Positions 44,656 through 53,646 are shown, counted from the first letter of the stretch. The stretch: 64,000 nt of DNA from VRUE01 sp963715455 (GCA_963715455.1 OY970245.1:682001-746000), one strand, 5' to 3'. The notes: generated from the letters alone by a model not told the origin. Numbers and translations are program-made.

Positions 44656-44686
44656 ACCTGTCTTTCGTGTGGAAGACGTGACAGGT
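44656..44686. promoter_or_regulatory. Inverted repeat upstream of the LLM gene
   Basis: ACCTGTC (44656-44662) and GACAGGT (44680-44686) form a perfect 7-bp dyad with a 17-base spacer, straddling the -35 region of the LLM promoter. A possible operator. Confidence 0.35.
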
Positions 44687-44725
44687 TTCTAACGGCAACT
44701 CAACCACAGACAACACGTTTCCATC

Positions 44726-44731
44726 TAGCCT
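44726..44731 (+). promoter_or_regulatory. -10 box TAGCCT-N9-ATG
   Basis: TAGCCT ends 9 bases before ATG 44741. Confidence 0.4.
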
Positions 44732-44740
44732 GGCATCATC

Positions 44741-45094
44741 ATGGAGGCGATGGCTCAGGAATGGACGGACGGGCGGCTCGATGCCCTCAGCACCAAGGTC
44801 GATCTTGGCTTCGAACATGTCGAGCAGCGGTTCTCTCAGGTTGACCAGCAGTTCGCCCAGGTGGGCCAGCGGTTCGACCGGGTCGAAGCCGAAGTTAAGA
44901 CCCTGCGCTTGGAGATGAGGACCGAATTCAGAGCGGTGCGCAATGAGATGAATGGAATGCGGAGCGAAATGGGCGCGATCCGTGAGGCAGTCGTTGGCGT
45001 TCAGCGTTCGATTGCGTGGGCGGCCATCGCCTTGACCGGTGCGATTCTGGCTGGCTTTGCCGGGATGTGCACGCTGATCGCGGCAACGCTCTAG
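44741..45094 (+). CDS. Coiled-coil protein with C-terminal membrane anchor
   Basis: 117 residues. Residues 10-85 are a strongly heptad-patterned coiled coil with repeated RFxQVDQQFAQVGQRFDRVEAEV and EMRTEFRAVRNEM units, as in DUF1640/phage-tail-chaperone-like proteins. Residues 92-114 (AAIALTGAILAGFAGMCTLIAA) form a membrane helix. A tail-anchored oligomer is likely; function unknown. Confidence 0.7.
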   Translation: MEAMAQEWTDGRLDALSTKVDLGFEHVEQRFSQVDQQFAQVGQRFDRVEAEVKTLRLEMRTEFRAVRNEMNGMRSEMGAIREAVVGVQRSIAWAAIALTGAILAGFAGMCTLIAATL

Positions 45095-45101
45095 GGGCCA
45101 C

Positions 45102-46451
45102 TCACTTCTCCAGAAGTGCCACGCACTCGATGTGCGGGGTCTGGGGGAACATGTCGACCGGCTTGACGCGGCGCAGGGTGTAGCCGGCCTCGACCAGTTG
45201 GGCGGCGTTGGGGGCGAGCGTCGTCGGGTTGCAGGAGACGTAGACGACGCGCTTCGCCTCGCACTCGATCAGGCGGCGGACAATCTTCTGTGAGAGACCG
45301 GCCCGCGGCGGGTCGACGATGACCACGTCGGGCTTGCCGGCTTGCTCGATCAGCGGTCGCATGCCGGTGCGGGCGCTGCCGGCGAGGAAGCGGGCGTTCT
45401 CGATCTTGTTCTGCGCGGCGTTGCGCTCGGCGTCGGCGATCGCCTCGGGGACGATCTCCAAGCCCCAGACCTCGCCCGCCCGTTTGGCCATCGTCAGACC
45501 GATCGTGCCGATCCCGCAGTAGAGGTCGAAGACGCGCTCGCTGCCTGTCAGCCCAGCGTACTCGGCGGCAATCGCGTAGAGGCTCTCGGCCATCTCGGTG
45601 TTGGTCTGGAAGAAGGCGCCGTGTGACATCTCCAGCCGCAGTCCGCCGAGCTCCTCGCACAGGCGCTCCTCGCCAAGCACCCCGGTTGGCCCGTCGGTGC
45701 CGCCCGAGTCACCCTCGATCACGGTGTGCAGGTCCACCGGGGGCTTGGGGAAGCGAGCCGCCGAGGTGATCAGCCGTGTCTGGATCTGGCCAGTTCGCCA
45801 GCCCTCGCGCACGGCCAAGTTACGCAGCACGCCCTCACGTGAGCGTCCCTCGTAGGCGGGGATCGCCTCCAGCCGTGCCCACTCGCGCACCGCGTTGCGG
45901 GCCGCGTTGCCGCGCTCGGAGGCGAGGTGACAGTCCTCGACGTCGACGATCAGGTCCCAGCGGCCGCGGGCATGGAAGCCGAGGATGGGCTCGCCGTCGC
46001 GCTCGCCGAAGGAGTACTCGAGTTTGTTGCGGTAGCGCCACTGCTCGATCGCCGGCTCGATCTCCTCCAGCTCGAAGCCGTCGAGACCGCCGATGCGACG
46101 CAGCGCCTCGTCAACCTGCTCGCGCTTCTGGGTCAGCTGTTGCTCGTAGGGAAGGCCCTGCCAGGGGGCTCCGGGGCAGGGCTCGCCCTCGTGGACGCAG
46201 ACGTCGGCAAGGCGGCCGTCAGCGCCGCGCAGCAGCTCGACCGTGCGTGCCTCGGCGAAGCGCTTCTTCGCTTTGGTGATCTCGGCCCGCACGCGGTCGC
46301 CGGGCAGCGCCCCGGCGACGAAGACGACCAGCCCTTCGTGGCGGGCCACACCACGCCCGCCGAAGGCGAGCGAGTCGATCTCGACCTCGAGCTGCTCGCC
46401 TCGCCGGCGGCGGGCCGCCGGCTTCTCACCGGTGGCCCCCTCCACCGTCAA
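45102..46451 (-). CDS. RNA (uracil-C5)-methyltransferase, RlmD/TrmA family
   Basis: 449 residues: N-terminal TRAM domain (VEIDSLAFGGRGVARHEG), then SAM-binding FDLYCGIGTIGL, VDPPRAGLSQ and catalytic VSCNPTTLA. The Fe-S cluster region CVHEGEPCPGAPWQ keeps two cysteines but has Ala where RumA has the third (CGGCxWQ), so the cluster may be incomplete. TTG 46451 overlaps the upstream stop (TTGA). Methylates rRNA or tRNA uridine. Confidence 0.9.
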   Translation of the reverse strand: MTVEGATGEKPAARRRRGEQLEVEIDSLAFGGRGVARHEGLVVFVAGALPGDRVRAEITKAKKRFAEARTVELLRGADGRLADVCVHEGEPCPGAPWQGLPYEQQLTQKREQVDEALRRIGGLDGFELEEIEPAIEQWRYRNKLEYSFGERDGEPILGFHARGRWDLIVDVEDCHLASERGNAARNAVREWARLEAIPAYEGRSREGVLRNLAVREGWRTGQIQTRLITSAARFPKPPVDLHTVIEGDSGGTDGPTGVLGEERLCEELGGLRLEMSHGAFFQTNTEMAESLYAIAAEYAGLTGSERVFDLYCGIGTIGLTMAKRAGEVWGLEIVPEAIADAERNAAQNKIENARFLAGSARTGMRPLIEQAGKPDVVIVDPPRAGLSQKIVRRLIECEAKRVVYVSCNPTTLAPNAAQLVEAGYTLRRVKPVDMFPQTPHIECVALLEK

Positions 46452-46885
46452 CCGAGCTTCTTGCGCGCGCGGCGCGCGGCCTGGGTGGCCTGTTTGCGCA
46501 CAGGCTGGGCGCGTCCGCCAACCTCTTTACGCGCCTGCTGGACAAGTCGTTCGAGCTCCTTGAGCAGCGAGTCAGTCTGGCGCCGGCCCTTCTTGACCAG
46601 ATCGGTGAGCATCTTCTCGGCGTCGCCGCGGGTCATGCGACCGCGCTTGACCGCATCGTCGACGACCTCCTGCAGGCGGTCACGGCTGAGCATGACGCTG
46701 CGCTCGAGACTCTCGCGGAACTGCTCGACGCTCTTGTCGAGCCCAGTGACCGACCCGCCCCGCGTTTTTTTCGTTTTGGCGTTGGCTTTTTTGGCCGTTT
46801 TTTTTGTGGCTTTGGCTTTTTTCGTCGTGCCGCCGGCTTTGGCTTTTTTCGCTTTTTTGCCGGCGCCCTCTTTTTTCGCAGCCAT
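46448..46885 (-). CDS. Lysine-rich, histone-like N-tail with phasin-like helical domain
   Basis: 145 residues. Residues 3-42 are a Lys/Ala/Thr tail (KKAKKAKAGGTTKKAKATKK), like mycobacterial HupB or eukaryotic H1 tails. Residues 48-135 are amphipathic helices (VEQFRESLERSVMLSRDRLQEVVDDAVKRG) resembling PHA-synthesis regulator/phasin-type proteins. All tail lysines use AAA, while the body uses AAG, creating an A-rich patch in GC-rich DNA. AGGAGG box before ATG 46885. Could bind DNA or RNA; overlaps the methyltransferase gene. Confidence 0.72.
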   Translation of the reverse strand: MAAKKEGAGKKAKKAKAGGTTKKAKATKKTAKKANAKTKKTRGGSVTGLDKSVEQFRESLERSVMLSRDRLQEVVDDAVKRGRMTRGDAEKMLTDLVKKGRRQTDSLLKELERLVQQARKEVGGRAQPVRKQATQAARRARKKLG

Positions 46886-46937
46886 GCTTGCCTCCTGGTC
46901 GTCGCGCGGTGTGTGATGACTATTTCACTCGGGCGCT

Positions 46938-47807
46938 CTACCCGCTCGGTGGGGTAGCGAAGCTTGCCTGTACCGGTGCGTGATCGGAGAGGCGCAGTGA
47001 AAGATCGCCACACGGCAGCTCGCGCCGCTCGGGGGGCCAGGTCTGAGCCGCGCTGGTGACGGTCAGGCCGCGGGAGAGCAGGTGGTCGATCGCTCCCGGC
47101 GCGGTTGCGCCCTCGAGCCCGAAGCGCTCGCGCAGCTGTTCGAAGGCAACGGGGTTCTCCGCGGGGCGCAGGTTGAAGTCGCCGCCGAAGAGCAGCGGTG
47201 AGCTGCCTGCCCACTCGCTTGCCGCCTGTGCCGCTTTCAGCACGTCCTCGGTCGCCAGCGCCGGCTGGTCGTTGGTGGCGTGCAGGTTGGCGACGCAGAC
47301 GCCGGACTCCGTCCGGACGAAGGCCATCGCCCGGCGCTCCGGCCCGCCCTCGTGGATCGCCATCTCACGCCGCTCGGCGATTGGCTTGGCCTCGCGGTGC
47401 GCTTTTTGCTCGCTATGGGTGCATAAAGCGCACCGGAACGAGTTGCGGACCAGGATGAGGTTCGAGCCGCCCTCTCCGGATGCGATCAGGTCCGGGTTGC
47501 GACGGGCGACGAAGCTGCGCAGCGCAGCGAACGAGTTGCGGGAGGTGAGCGCGCGGTGCCCTGCGGCTTCACAGGCCGCGGCGAGTAGCGCGGCGTAGCG
47601 TGGGGGGCACTCCTGCAGCAGGGCGACGTCCCACTCGGCGCCAGCAAGCAGCCCTGCGAACTCGGCGGTCAGGTCACGGTTCACCTGGATGTGTGTCGCG
47701 TTGCGCTCGCTGATTCTCAGCAGGCGCGAGCGCCAGGTGAAGAGCCTCTCGTCGGGGGGGAAATCGCGCCCATGGAAGAGGTTCCAGCTGACGGCGGTGA
47801 ATTCCAC
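46938..47807 (-). CDS. Endonuclease/exonuclease/phosphatase-family protein
   Basis: 289 residues with no signal peptide. VSWNLFHGRD, LLQECPPR, VANLHATNDQ, FGGDFNLRP, IDHLLSRG and LSDHAPV give the complete EEP catalytic set. Intracellular phosphodiesterase or phosphatase; substrate unknown. Divergent from argF, 18 bases between starts. Confidence 0.82.
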   Translation of the reverse strand: MEFTAVSWNLFHGRDFPPDERLFTWRSRLLRISERNATHIQVNRDLTAEFAGLLAGAEWDVALLQECPPRYAALLAAACEAAGHRALTSRNSFAALRSFVARRNPDLIASGEGGSNLILVRNSFRCALCTHSEQKAHREAKPIAERREMAIHEGGPERRAMAFVRTESGVCVANLHATNDQPALATEDVLKAAQAASEWAGSSPLLFGGDFNLRPAENPVAFEQLRERFGLEGATAPGAIDHLLSRGLTVTSAAQTWPPERRELPCGDLSLRLSDHAPVQASFATPPSG

Positions 47808-47812
47808 CGCCG

Positions 47813-47818
47813 TAGTAT
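47813..47818 (+). promoter_or_regulatory. -10 box TAGTAT-N7-TTG of argF
   Basis: TAGTAT ends 7 bases before TTG 47826. The complementary ATACTA lies 5-6 bases before the divergent EEP start, so the two promoters overlap. Confidence 0.45.
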
Positions 47819-47825
47819 CCGACGC

Positions 47826-48710
47826 TTGACGCGGAACTTCCTCACGGGTGAAGAGCTGGGCGCCTTCGAGCTGGGCAAGCTGCTCGACTGCGCCGCCGAG
47901 CTCAAAGCTGGCCGCCGCGAGCGAGTTGGCGCCGAGGCATTGGCCGGGCGCAGCATCGCCCTCGTCTTCGAGAAGCCCTCGACCCGGACGCGCATCTCCT
48001 TCGAGGTAGGCGTCGCCGAGCTAGGTGCGCATCCGGTCGTGCTGCGCAACGGTGAACTGCAGCTCTCCCGCGGTGAGTCGATTGGCGATACGGCGCGGGT
48101 GCTCTCGCGCTATGTCGATGCGATCGTCATCCGCTCCGGCTCGCATGAGGCGGTTGCCGAGCTGGCCGAGGCCGCCGAGGTGCCGGTCGTCAATGCGCTC
48201 ACTCCGCTCCACCATCCCTGCCAGGCCCTGGCCGACCTGCTCACCCTGCGCGAGCACCGTGGTGAGCTCGCCGGTCAGCGGCTCGCCTACGTCGGCGACG
48301 GCAACAACGTTGCCCGCTCGCTGGCGATCGCCGGCGAGCTGGCGGGTGTCGAGGTGGTCGTCGCCGCACCTCCCGGCTACCAGCTGGAGGAGGGTCACGG
48401 TGCGAAGTTGAGCGCCGACCCCCGCGACGCCGCCGCTGGCGCGGACGCGATCTATACCGATGTCTGGGTGAGCATGGGCGACGAGGCCGAGGCCGAGCGC
48501 CGACGCGCCGACCTGGCGCCCTTCCGTCTTGACGCCGACCTGCTCGGGGTCGCCAAGGAGGGCGCGATCGTGCTCCACTGCCTGCCCGCCCATCCGGGCG
48601 AGGAGATCACCGCCGAGCTGCTCTACGGCGAGCGCTCCGCCGTTTGGGACCAGGCCGAGAACCGTCTGCACACGCAGAAGGCGCTGCTCGAGCTGCTGCT
48701 CGCCGGCTGA
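47826..48710 (+). CDS. argF: Ornithine carbamoyltransferase
   Basis: 294 residues. FEKPSTRTRISFE is the carbamoyl-phosphate loop, LHHPCQALADLLT is the HPCQ motif and HCLPAHPGEEI is the ornithine site. Earlier in-frame ATGs exist (47772), but they lie inside the divergent gene; TTG 47826 matches the family N-terminus (TRNFLTGEEL). Makes citrulline for arginine. The lgt start follows 4 bases after the stop. Confidence 0.93.
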   Translation: MTRNFLTGEELGAFELGKLLDCAAELKAGRRERVGAEALAGRSIALVFEKPSTRTRISFEVGVAELGAHPVVLRNGELQLSRGESIGDTARVLSRYVDAIVIRSGSHEAVAELAEAAEVPVVNALTPLHHPCQALADLLTLREHRGELAGQRLAYVGDGNNVARSLAIAGELAGVEVVVAAPPGYQLEEGHGAKLSADPRDAAAGADAIYTDVWVSMGDEAEAERRRADLAPFRLDADLLGVAKEGAIVLHCLPAHPGEEITAELLYGERSAVWDQAENRLHTQKALLELLLAG

Positions 48711-48714
48711 GCCC

Positions 48715-49506
48715 GTGTACCCCGAGATCAACATCGGGCCGCTGACGCTGCAGACCTTCGGCTTGATGTTCGCCCTTGCCTTCCTCGGTGCGGGGGCGTT
48801 GATCGCCGTGCGGCTGAAGGAGATCGGCAAGCCGGTCGACTGGGCCTATGAGATGGGCTTCTCGGCGTTGGTCGGCGGCATCGTCGGCTCGCGCGTCTAT
48901 TTCATCGTCCAGAACTACGACAGCGTCAAGGGCGACCTGCTCGGCAACCTCTTCTCCGGCTCGGGGCTGGTCTGGTACGGCGGCGCGATCGGCGGCGCGA
49001 TCGCCGTGCTGCTCTGGGCCTGGTACCGGGACTTCCTCGGTCCCGCCCTCTTCGACCTGGCGGCGCCCGCGCTGGCGCTCGGCTACGCGATCGGCCGGGT
49101 CGGCTGCCAGCTCTCCGGCGATGGCGACTACGGCAAGGCCTGGGACGGGCCCTGGGCGATGTCTTACCCCGACGGCACCGTGCCGACCAGCGAAGACGTC
49201 CACCCGACGCCGGTCTACGAGAGCCTGGCGATGGGCTTCGGCGCCTGGCTGCTCTGGCAGCTGCGTGATCGCTTCCGGCCGGGAATCCTCTTCGCCCTCT
49301 ATCTGCTCTATGCGGGCGCCGAGCGCTTCCTTGTGGAGTTCCTGCGCCGCAACGACACGGGGGCTTTGGGGCTGACGACGGCCCAGTGGGAGAGCCTGGC
49401 GATGATCGCTGCCGGCCTCGTCTGGATGGCCGTCGTGCGCCGCCGACACGGTAGCCTGTCGGCAGTGGCTCCCACCGATCCGATCAGGCCCGCAGCGGGG
49501 TTGTAG
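48715..49506 (+). CDS. lgt: Prolipoprotein diacylglyceryl transferase
   Basis: A 263-residue seven-helix membrane enzyme that adds diacylglycerol to lipobox cysteines. LVWYGGAIGGAI and GYAIGRVGCQLSGDGDYG are the Lgt signature in its actinobacterial form, and HPTPVYES is the other conserved motif. GTG start at 48715. Confidence 0.92.
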   Translation: MYPEINIGPLTLQTFGLMFALAFLGAGALIAVRLKEIGKPVDWAYEMGFSALVGGIVGSRVYFIVQNYDSVKGDLLGNLFSGSGLVWYGGAIGGAIAVLLWAWYRDFLGPALFDLAAPALALGYAIGRVGCQLSGDGDYGKAWDGPWAMSYPDGTVPTSEDVHPTPVYESLAMGFGAWLLWQLRDRFRPGILFALYLLYAGAERFLVEFLRRNDTGALGLTTAQWESLAMIAAGLVWMAVVRRRHGSLSAVAPTDPIRPAAGL

Positions 49507-49538
49507 CCGTGGAAGCCCAGAAGGAGGGAGCGCCGCTG

Positions 49539-50345
49539 ATGGCGAGCGCCAGCGAGGTGGTGAGGCAGGCGGCCGAGACGATCGCCGCCGCCGGTTGTGA
49601 GACGCCCGAGTCCGACGCCAAGCTGCTGGTGGCGAAGGCGCTCCGTGTGAGCGCCGAGCAGCTCGGGCTCGACGGCGCCACCGAGATCACCCCCGAGCTG
49701 CGCGAGGAGATTGAGCAGCTTGTCGCGCGGCGCAGCGAGCGTGAGCCGCTCGAGTACATCCTCGGTAGCTGCACCTTCTACGGGTTGGACTTCGGCGTTG
49801 ACGAGCGGGTGCTGATCCCGCGGCGCGAGACCGAGCTACTCGTCGCGGTCGGCACTGAGTTGCCCGAAGGCGCTCGGGTGCACGAGGTCGGCACCGGCTC
49901 GGGCGCCATCGCCCTCGCTCTGCTGAACGAGCGTCCCGACCTGCGGGTGAGCGCTTCCGATCTTTCCGAGGAGGCCGCCGAAGCGGCGCGCGAGAACGCC
50001 GCGCGGCTCGGCATCGAGCTCGAGGTGACGGTCGCCGCGGGGATTCCCGACGGCGTCGAGGACGTTGACCTGCTGATCGCCAACCTTCCCTACATCACCG
50101 AGACTTCGATCGACGAGCGCTCGCCGGAGATCCGCCGCGAGCCGGAGATCGCCGTACAGGGCGCCAGCGGCGCCGACGGGCTCGGTGTGATCCGCGGTCT
50201 GATCTCCGAAACACCGAGCGGCTGGCGCATGGCCCTTGAGCACGACACCCACCACGGCCCAGTGATGCGCGAGCTGCTGCGCGAGGCCTCGACGCGGATC
50301 GACTACCGCGGCGACGAGCGGGTGACGGTCGGCCTGGCGCCATGA
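49539..50345 (+). CDS. prmC: Release factor glutamine methyltransferase
   Basis: 268 residues. An N-terminal helical domain, the substrate loop YILGSCTFYGLDFGVDERVLIPRRETE, and SAM motif HEVGTGSGAIALAL. The catalytic NPPY motif reads NLPY here. ATG 49539 has AAGGAGGG upstream; GTG 49509 is an alternative. Methylates the GGQ Gln of RF1/RF2. The stop overlaps lysS. Confidence 0.9.
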   Translation: MASASEVVRQAAETIAAAGCETPESDAKLLVAKALRVSAEQLGLDGATEITPELREEIEQLVARRSEREPLEYILGSCTFYGLDFGVDERVLIPRRETELLVAVGTELPEGARVHEVGTGSGAIALALLNERPDLRVSASDLSEEAAEAARENAARLGIELEVTVAAGIPDGVEDVDLLIANLPYITETSIDERSPEIRREPEIAVQGASGADGLGVIRGLISETPSGWRMALEHDTHHGPVMRELLREASTRIDYRGDERVTVGLAP

Positions 50346-51844
50346 GTGGCGCCTCTTCGAGGGCCGAGCCCTCGGAGGGCTCGACTGAGCAGGTCCGGCG
50401 GGAGAAGCTGGCGCGGCTACGCGCCGAAGGCGTCGATCCCTATCCCGCCGAAGGTTTCCGCAATCGCGACAAGATCGCCACGATCCTCGCCGCCCACGAC
50501 CCGCAGGAGCTCGGCGAGGGCGAGCACTCGCAGTGGACCTACCGGATCGCCGGCCGGGTGGTCGGCAAGCGCGGTCACGGCAAGACGATCTTCTTCGACG
50601 TCCGCGACCTGACTGGCTCGATCCAGGCCTACGCGCGCAAAGACTCGCTTGGCGACGAGGCCTTTGCCCGCATCGAGGACCTCGACATCGGTGACTCGGT
50701 CGGCATCGAGGGCGACCTCTACGTGACCAAGCGCGGCCAGCTGGCGATCGGCACGCGCGAGTGCACGATGCTGGCCAAGGCGCTACGCGACCCGCCCGAC
50801 CTCTTTCACGGCATCTCCGACCCCGAGGTGCGCTACCGCCACCGCGAGCTCGACCTGATGGCCAACGAGCGCTCGCGCGAGATCTTCCTCATGCGCGCCA
50901 AGCTGGTCGCCGCGATCCGCGCCTACATGAACGAGCACGACTTCATCGAGATGGAAACGCCGATGCTGCAGCCGATGACCGGTGGCGCCGCGGCGCGGCC
51001 CTTCGTCACCCACCACAACACGCTCAACCGCGACCTCTTCCTGCGCCCGGCGACCGAGCTCTACCTGAAGCGCTGCATCATCGGCGGCTTCGAGAACGTC
51101 TACGAGCTGGGCAAGTTCTTCCGCAACGAGGGCATCTCGCCCCAGCACAACCCCGAGTTCACGATGCTCGAGTGGTTCCTCAGCTGCGCCGACATCGAGG
51201 ACGTGATGGCCTTCGCCGAGCAGCTCATTTCGACCGTGGTCGAGCAGGTGCTGGGCACGACCAAGGTCGAGCGCGACGGCCAGACGATCGACTTCAAGGC
51301 TCCTTGGCGGCGCCTCACCCTGCGCGAGGCGATCCTCGAGGAGACCGGGATGGACATCGTCGAGTCGAGCCGCGACGAGCTGGCCGAGCTGGTCGCCGAC
51401 GACGTCGACCCGAAAGCCGACTGGGCCGCCGTGGTCGACACGATCCAGGGCAAGCTGGTCGAGCCAAAGCTGATCCAGCCAACCTTCCTGCGCGACCTGC
51501 CGCTCGACATCTGGCCACTGGTCAAGCCGTTGCCCGAGCATCCCAAGCTGCTCGGCGAAGCCTTCGATGGCATCGTCGCCGGCATGGAGGTGATCGGCGG
51601 CGGCACCGACGTCAACGATCCCGAGATGCAGCACCGCCACTTCGTCCGCCAGCGCGAACGCCAGGAAGAGGGCGCCGAGGAGACGCCGCAGCCCCACGAC
51701 AAAGAATTCGTCGAAGCGATGGAGTACGGGATGCTCACCGCGAGCGGCTCCGGCATCGGCATCGACCGCCTGATGATGATCCTCGCCGGCGCCGACAACC
51801 TGCGCGACGTCATCCTCTTCCCCTCAATGCGCGCCGCGGACTAG
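50342..51844 (+). CDS. lysS: Lysyl-tRNA synthetase, class II
   Basis: 500 residues: OB-fold anticodon domain (GRVVGKRGHGKTIFFDVRD) and class-II catalytic core with motif 1 (FIEMETPMLQP), motif 2 (GKFFRNEGISPQHNPEFTMLEWF) and motif 3 (GSGIGIDRLMMIL). ATG overlaps the prmC stop. Confidence 0.96.
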   Translation: MSGASSRAEPSEGSTEQVRREKLARLRAEGVDPYPAEGFRNRDKIATILAAHDPQELGEGEHSQWTYRIAGRVVGKRGHGKTIFFDVRDLTGSIQAYARKDSLGDEAFARIEDLDIGDSVGIEGDLYVTKRGQLAIGTRECTMLAKALRDPPDLFHGISDPEVRYRHRELDLMANERSREIFLMRAKLVAAIRAYMNEHDFIEMETPMLQPMTGGAAARPFVTHHNTLNRDLFLRPATELYLKRCIIGGFENVYELGKFFRNEGISPQHNPEFTMLEWFLSCADIEDVMAFAEQLISTVVEQVLGTTKVERDGQTIDFKAPWRRLTLREAILEETGMDIVESSRDELAELVADDVDPKADWAAVVDTIQGKLVEPKLIQPTFLRDLPLDIWPLVKPLPEHPKLLGEAFDGIVAGMEVIGGGTDVNDPEMQHRHFVRQRERQEEGAEETPQPHDKEFVEAMEYGMLTASGSGIGIDRLMMILAGADNLRDVILFPSMRAAD

Positions 51845-51849
51845 AACCC

Positions 51850-51898
51850 TCGCGAAACTGCATTTACCCGGCCATAGGGCGGGAAATCGCGGTTTCGT
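51850..51898. terminator. Terminator-like inverted repeat between lysS and an SDR gene
   Basis: CGAAACTGCATTT...CCCG and CGGG...AAATCGCGGTTTCG form a long interrupted stem between convergent genes; both strands could use it. Confidence 0.5.
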
Positions 51899-51900
51899 GG

Positions 51901-52656
51901 CTAGAAGGCTGAGCGGAGGAGGCCGCCGTCGATGGGGATGACGGTGCCGGTGATGTAGGCGGCGCGATCGGAGCAGAGAAAGGCGACCAGGTCGCCGTAC
52001 TCTCGGGGCTGGCCGAGGCGGGCGGCGGGGACTTCGCGTCGTGCTGCCTCTTCGGCGGCATCGAGCGAGCCGGCCGCGTCCATCAGCCGTTCGGTGGCGA
52101 AGCGGCCGGTGGCGACGGTGTTGACGGTGATCCCCGCGGCGGCGACCTCGCGCGCCAGGGTCTTGAAGTAGCCGACTGCCGCCATGCGGTGGGTGTTGGA
52201 GAGGTTGAGGCCGTCAATCGGCTCGCGGGTCGAGCTGGAGCCGACGTTGACGATTCGACCCCAGCCGCGCTCGCGCATTGCGGGCACTACGGTGCCGGCA
52301 AGGACTCGCGGCGCGAGGACGAGCGAGCGGTAGGCGGTCTGCCACTCGTCGAGCTCGTGGTCGTGGGCGCCGCCAAAGGGTGGCCCGCCGGTGTTGGCGA
52401 CGAGGATCTCGATCGGCCCGAGCTGCTCCTCGACCTCGGCCGGCAGAGCGGCGAGACGGTCGAGGTCGGTGGCGTCGGCGACGAATGGCGTCGCCTTCTC
52501 ACCGATCTCCGCCGCCGCTTGATCGAGCTTCTCCTGTGAGCGGCTGGCGATCGCGACCTTTGCGCCCTCGCGGGCAAGGGCTGCAGCGATCGCCTGGCCG
52601 ATACCGCGGCTGGCACCCATTACCAGCGCCACGCGGCCCTCGAGCCCGAGGTTCAT
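51901..52656 (-). CDS. SDR-family protein with altered active site
   Basis: 251 residues. GASRGIGQAIA binds NAD(P), NTGGPPFG is the NNAG-like motif, and IVNVGSSSTRE has the catalytic Ser. The YxxxK motif is replaced: the expected position reads NTHRMAAVGYFKTLA, so Tyr is missing or shifted. The sequence resembles the FabG-like subgroup that also lacks it. Coupled to the next SDR by an ATGA overlap. Confidence 0.85.
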   Translation of the reverse strand: MNLGLEGRVALVMGASRGIGQAIAAALAREGAKVAIASRSQEKLDQAAAEIGEKATPFVADATDLDRLAALPAEVEEQLGPIEILVANTGGPPFGGAHDHELDEWQTAYRSLVLAPRVLAGTVVPAMRERGWGRIVNVGSSSTREPIDGLNLSNTHRMAAVGYFKTLAREVAAAGITVNTVATGRFATERLMDAAGSLDAAEEAARREVPAARLGQPREYGDLVAFLCSDRAAYITGTVIPIDGGLLRSAF

Positions 52657-53573
52657 AGCTCGATCTTGGTGCCCGTCTCCTGCTCGGAGACCTGCCAGAG
52701 CTTGTCGATCGCCCTGCCCATGCCGAGTCGCCGCACGACCGGCTTGCGCACGGGAGGCCCGTTGTTGACGAAGAGCGGGCCGTAGAACTCGCCGCCCTGG
52801 GCCTTGGGGTCGGTCGCTGCCCGCAGCTGCGAGAGCGCCCCTGTGGCAGGAGTCATGCCGACCGAGCGGGCGAGTCCCAGGAAGAAGCGCTGCGAGAGGC
52901 CGCCGCTGGTCTCCTTGACGCTGACCGCCTGCAGCTCGGTGTTGGAGAGGCCGGGGTGGGCGACGAGGCTGGCCGCCGGCGCTCCGGCGGCGCGGAGCTT
53001 GCGATCGAGGCCGAGGCCGAAGTGGAAGTTGGCGAGCTTGGCCTGCCCGTAGGCGCGCCAGGGCCGGTAGCGCCCGTTCAGGTGGGGATTGGCAGGGTCG
53101 ACCGCCCGGCCCATGTGGTGGGCGGTGCTGGTCACGGTGACGATGTGCGCTGCCGGTGCCCGCAGCAGGGCCGGCATCAAGAGCGCGGTGAGGGCGAAGT
53201 GGCCGAGGTGGTCGACGCCGAACTGCATCTCGAACCCGTCGGCGGTCTTCTGCTCGGGAATGCCCATCACGCCGGCGTTGTTGACCAGTAGGTCGAGCGT
53301 CCCGTGAGTGGCGAGGACCTGCTCGGTGGCACTGCGCACCGAGTCCAGTGAGCCGAGGTCGAGTGGGACGATCTCCAGCGAAGCGTTGGGCAGTCCGCTG
53401 CGGATCTGCTCGCTTGCCTCAGCCGCGCGCTCCTGATTGCGGGCAGCCATCACAACGTTGGCGCCAGCGCCCGCCAGCGCCCGCGCTGTCTCTAGGCCGA
53501 GACCACCATTGGCGCCGGTGACGACCGCCGTGCGGCCGTTCAGGTCAGGAATGTCCGCAATGCTCCAACTCAT
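52653..53573 (-). CDS. Short-chain dehydrogenase (retinol dehydrogenase-like)
   Basis: 306 residues with a complete active site: TGANGGLGLETA, NNAGVMG, the Ser in TVTSTAHH, and YGQAK. It resembles the RDH13/oxidoreductase group. TAGGCT-N8 precedes ATG 53573. Substrate unknown. Confidence 0.87.
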   Translation of the reverse strand: MSWSIADIPDLNGRTAVVTGANGGLGLETARALAGAGANVVMAARNQERAAEASEQIRSGLPNASLEIVPLDLGSLDSVRSATEQVLATHGTLDLLVNNAGVMGIPEQKTADGFEMQFGVDHLGHFALTALLMPALLRAPAAHIVTVTSTAHHMGRAVDPANPHLNGRYRPWRAYGQAKLANFHFGLGLDRKLRAAGAPAASLVAHPGLSNTELQAVSVKETSGGLSQRFFLGLARSVGMTPATGALSQLRAATDPKAQGGEFYGPLFVNNGPPVRKPVVRRLGMGRAIDKLWQVSEQETGTKIEL

Positions 53574-53581
53574 CGGCTGGA

Positions 53582-53587
53582 AGCCTA
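53582..53587 (-). promoter_or_regulatory. -10 box TAGGCT-N8-ATG
   Basis: TAGGCT ends 8 bases before the SDR start. Confidence 0.45.
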
Positions 53588-53646
53588 TGCCGTCGCCTCG
53601 CGGGGCAGGCGCACGGTGGTGTGCAGCGCCATGGCGCAGGCGCTCG

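Noticed and set aside
47691..47825. argF start at 47691 or 47772
   Set aside because: These lie inside the divergent gene and add residues absent from the family; TTG 47826 fits homology and the -10 spacing.
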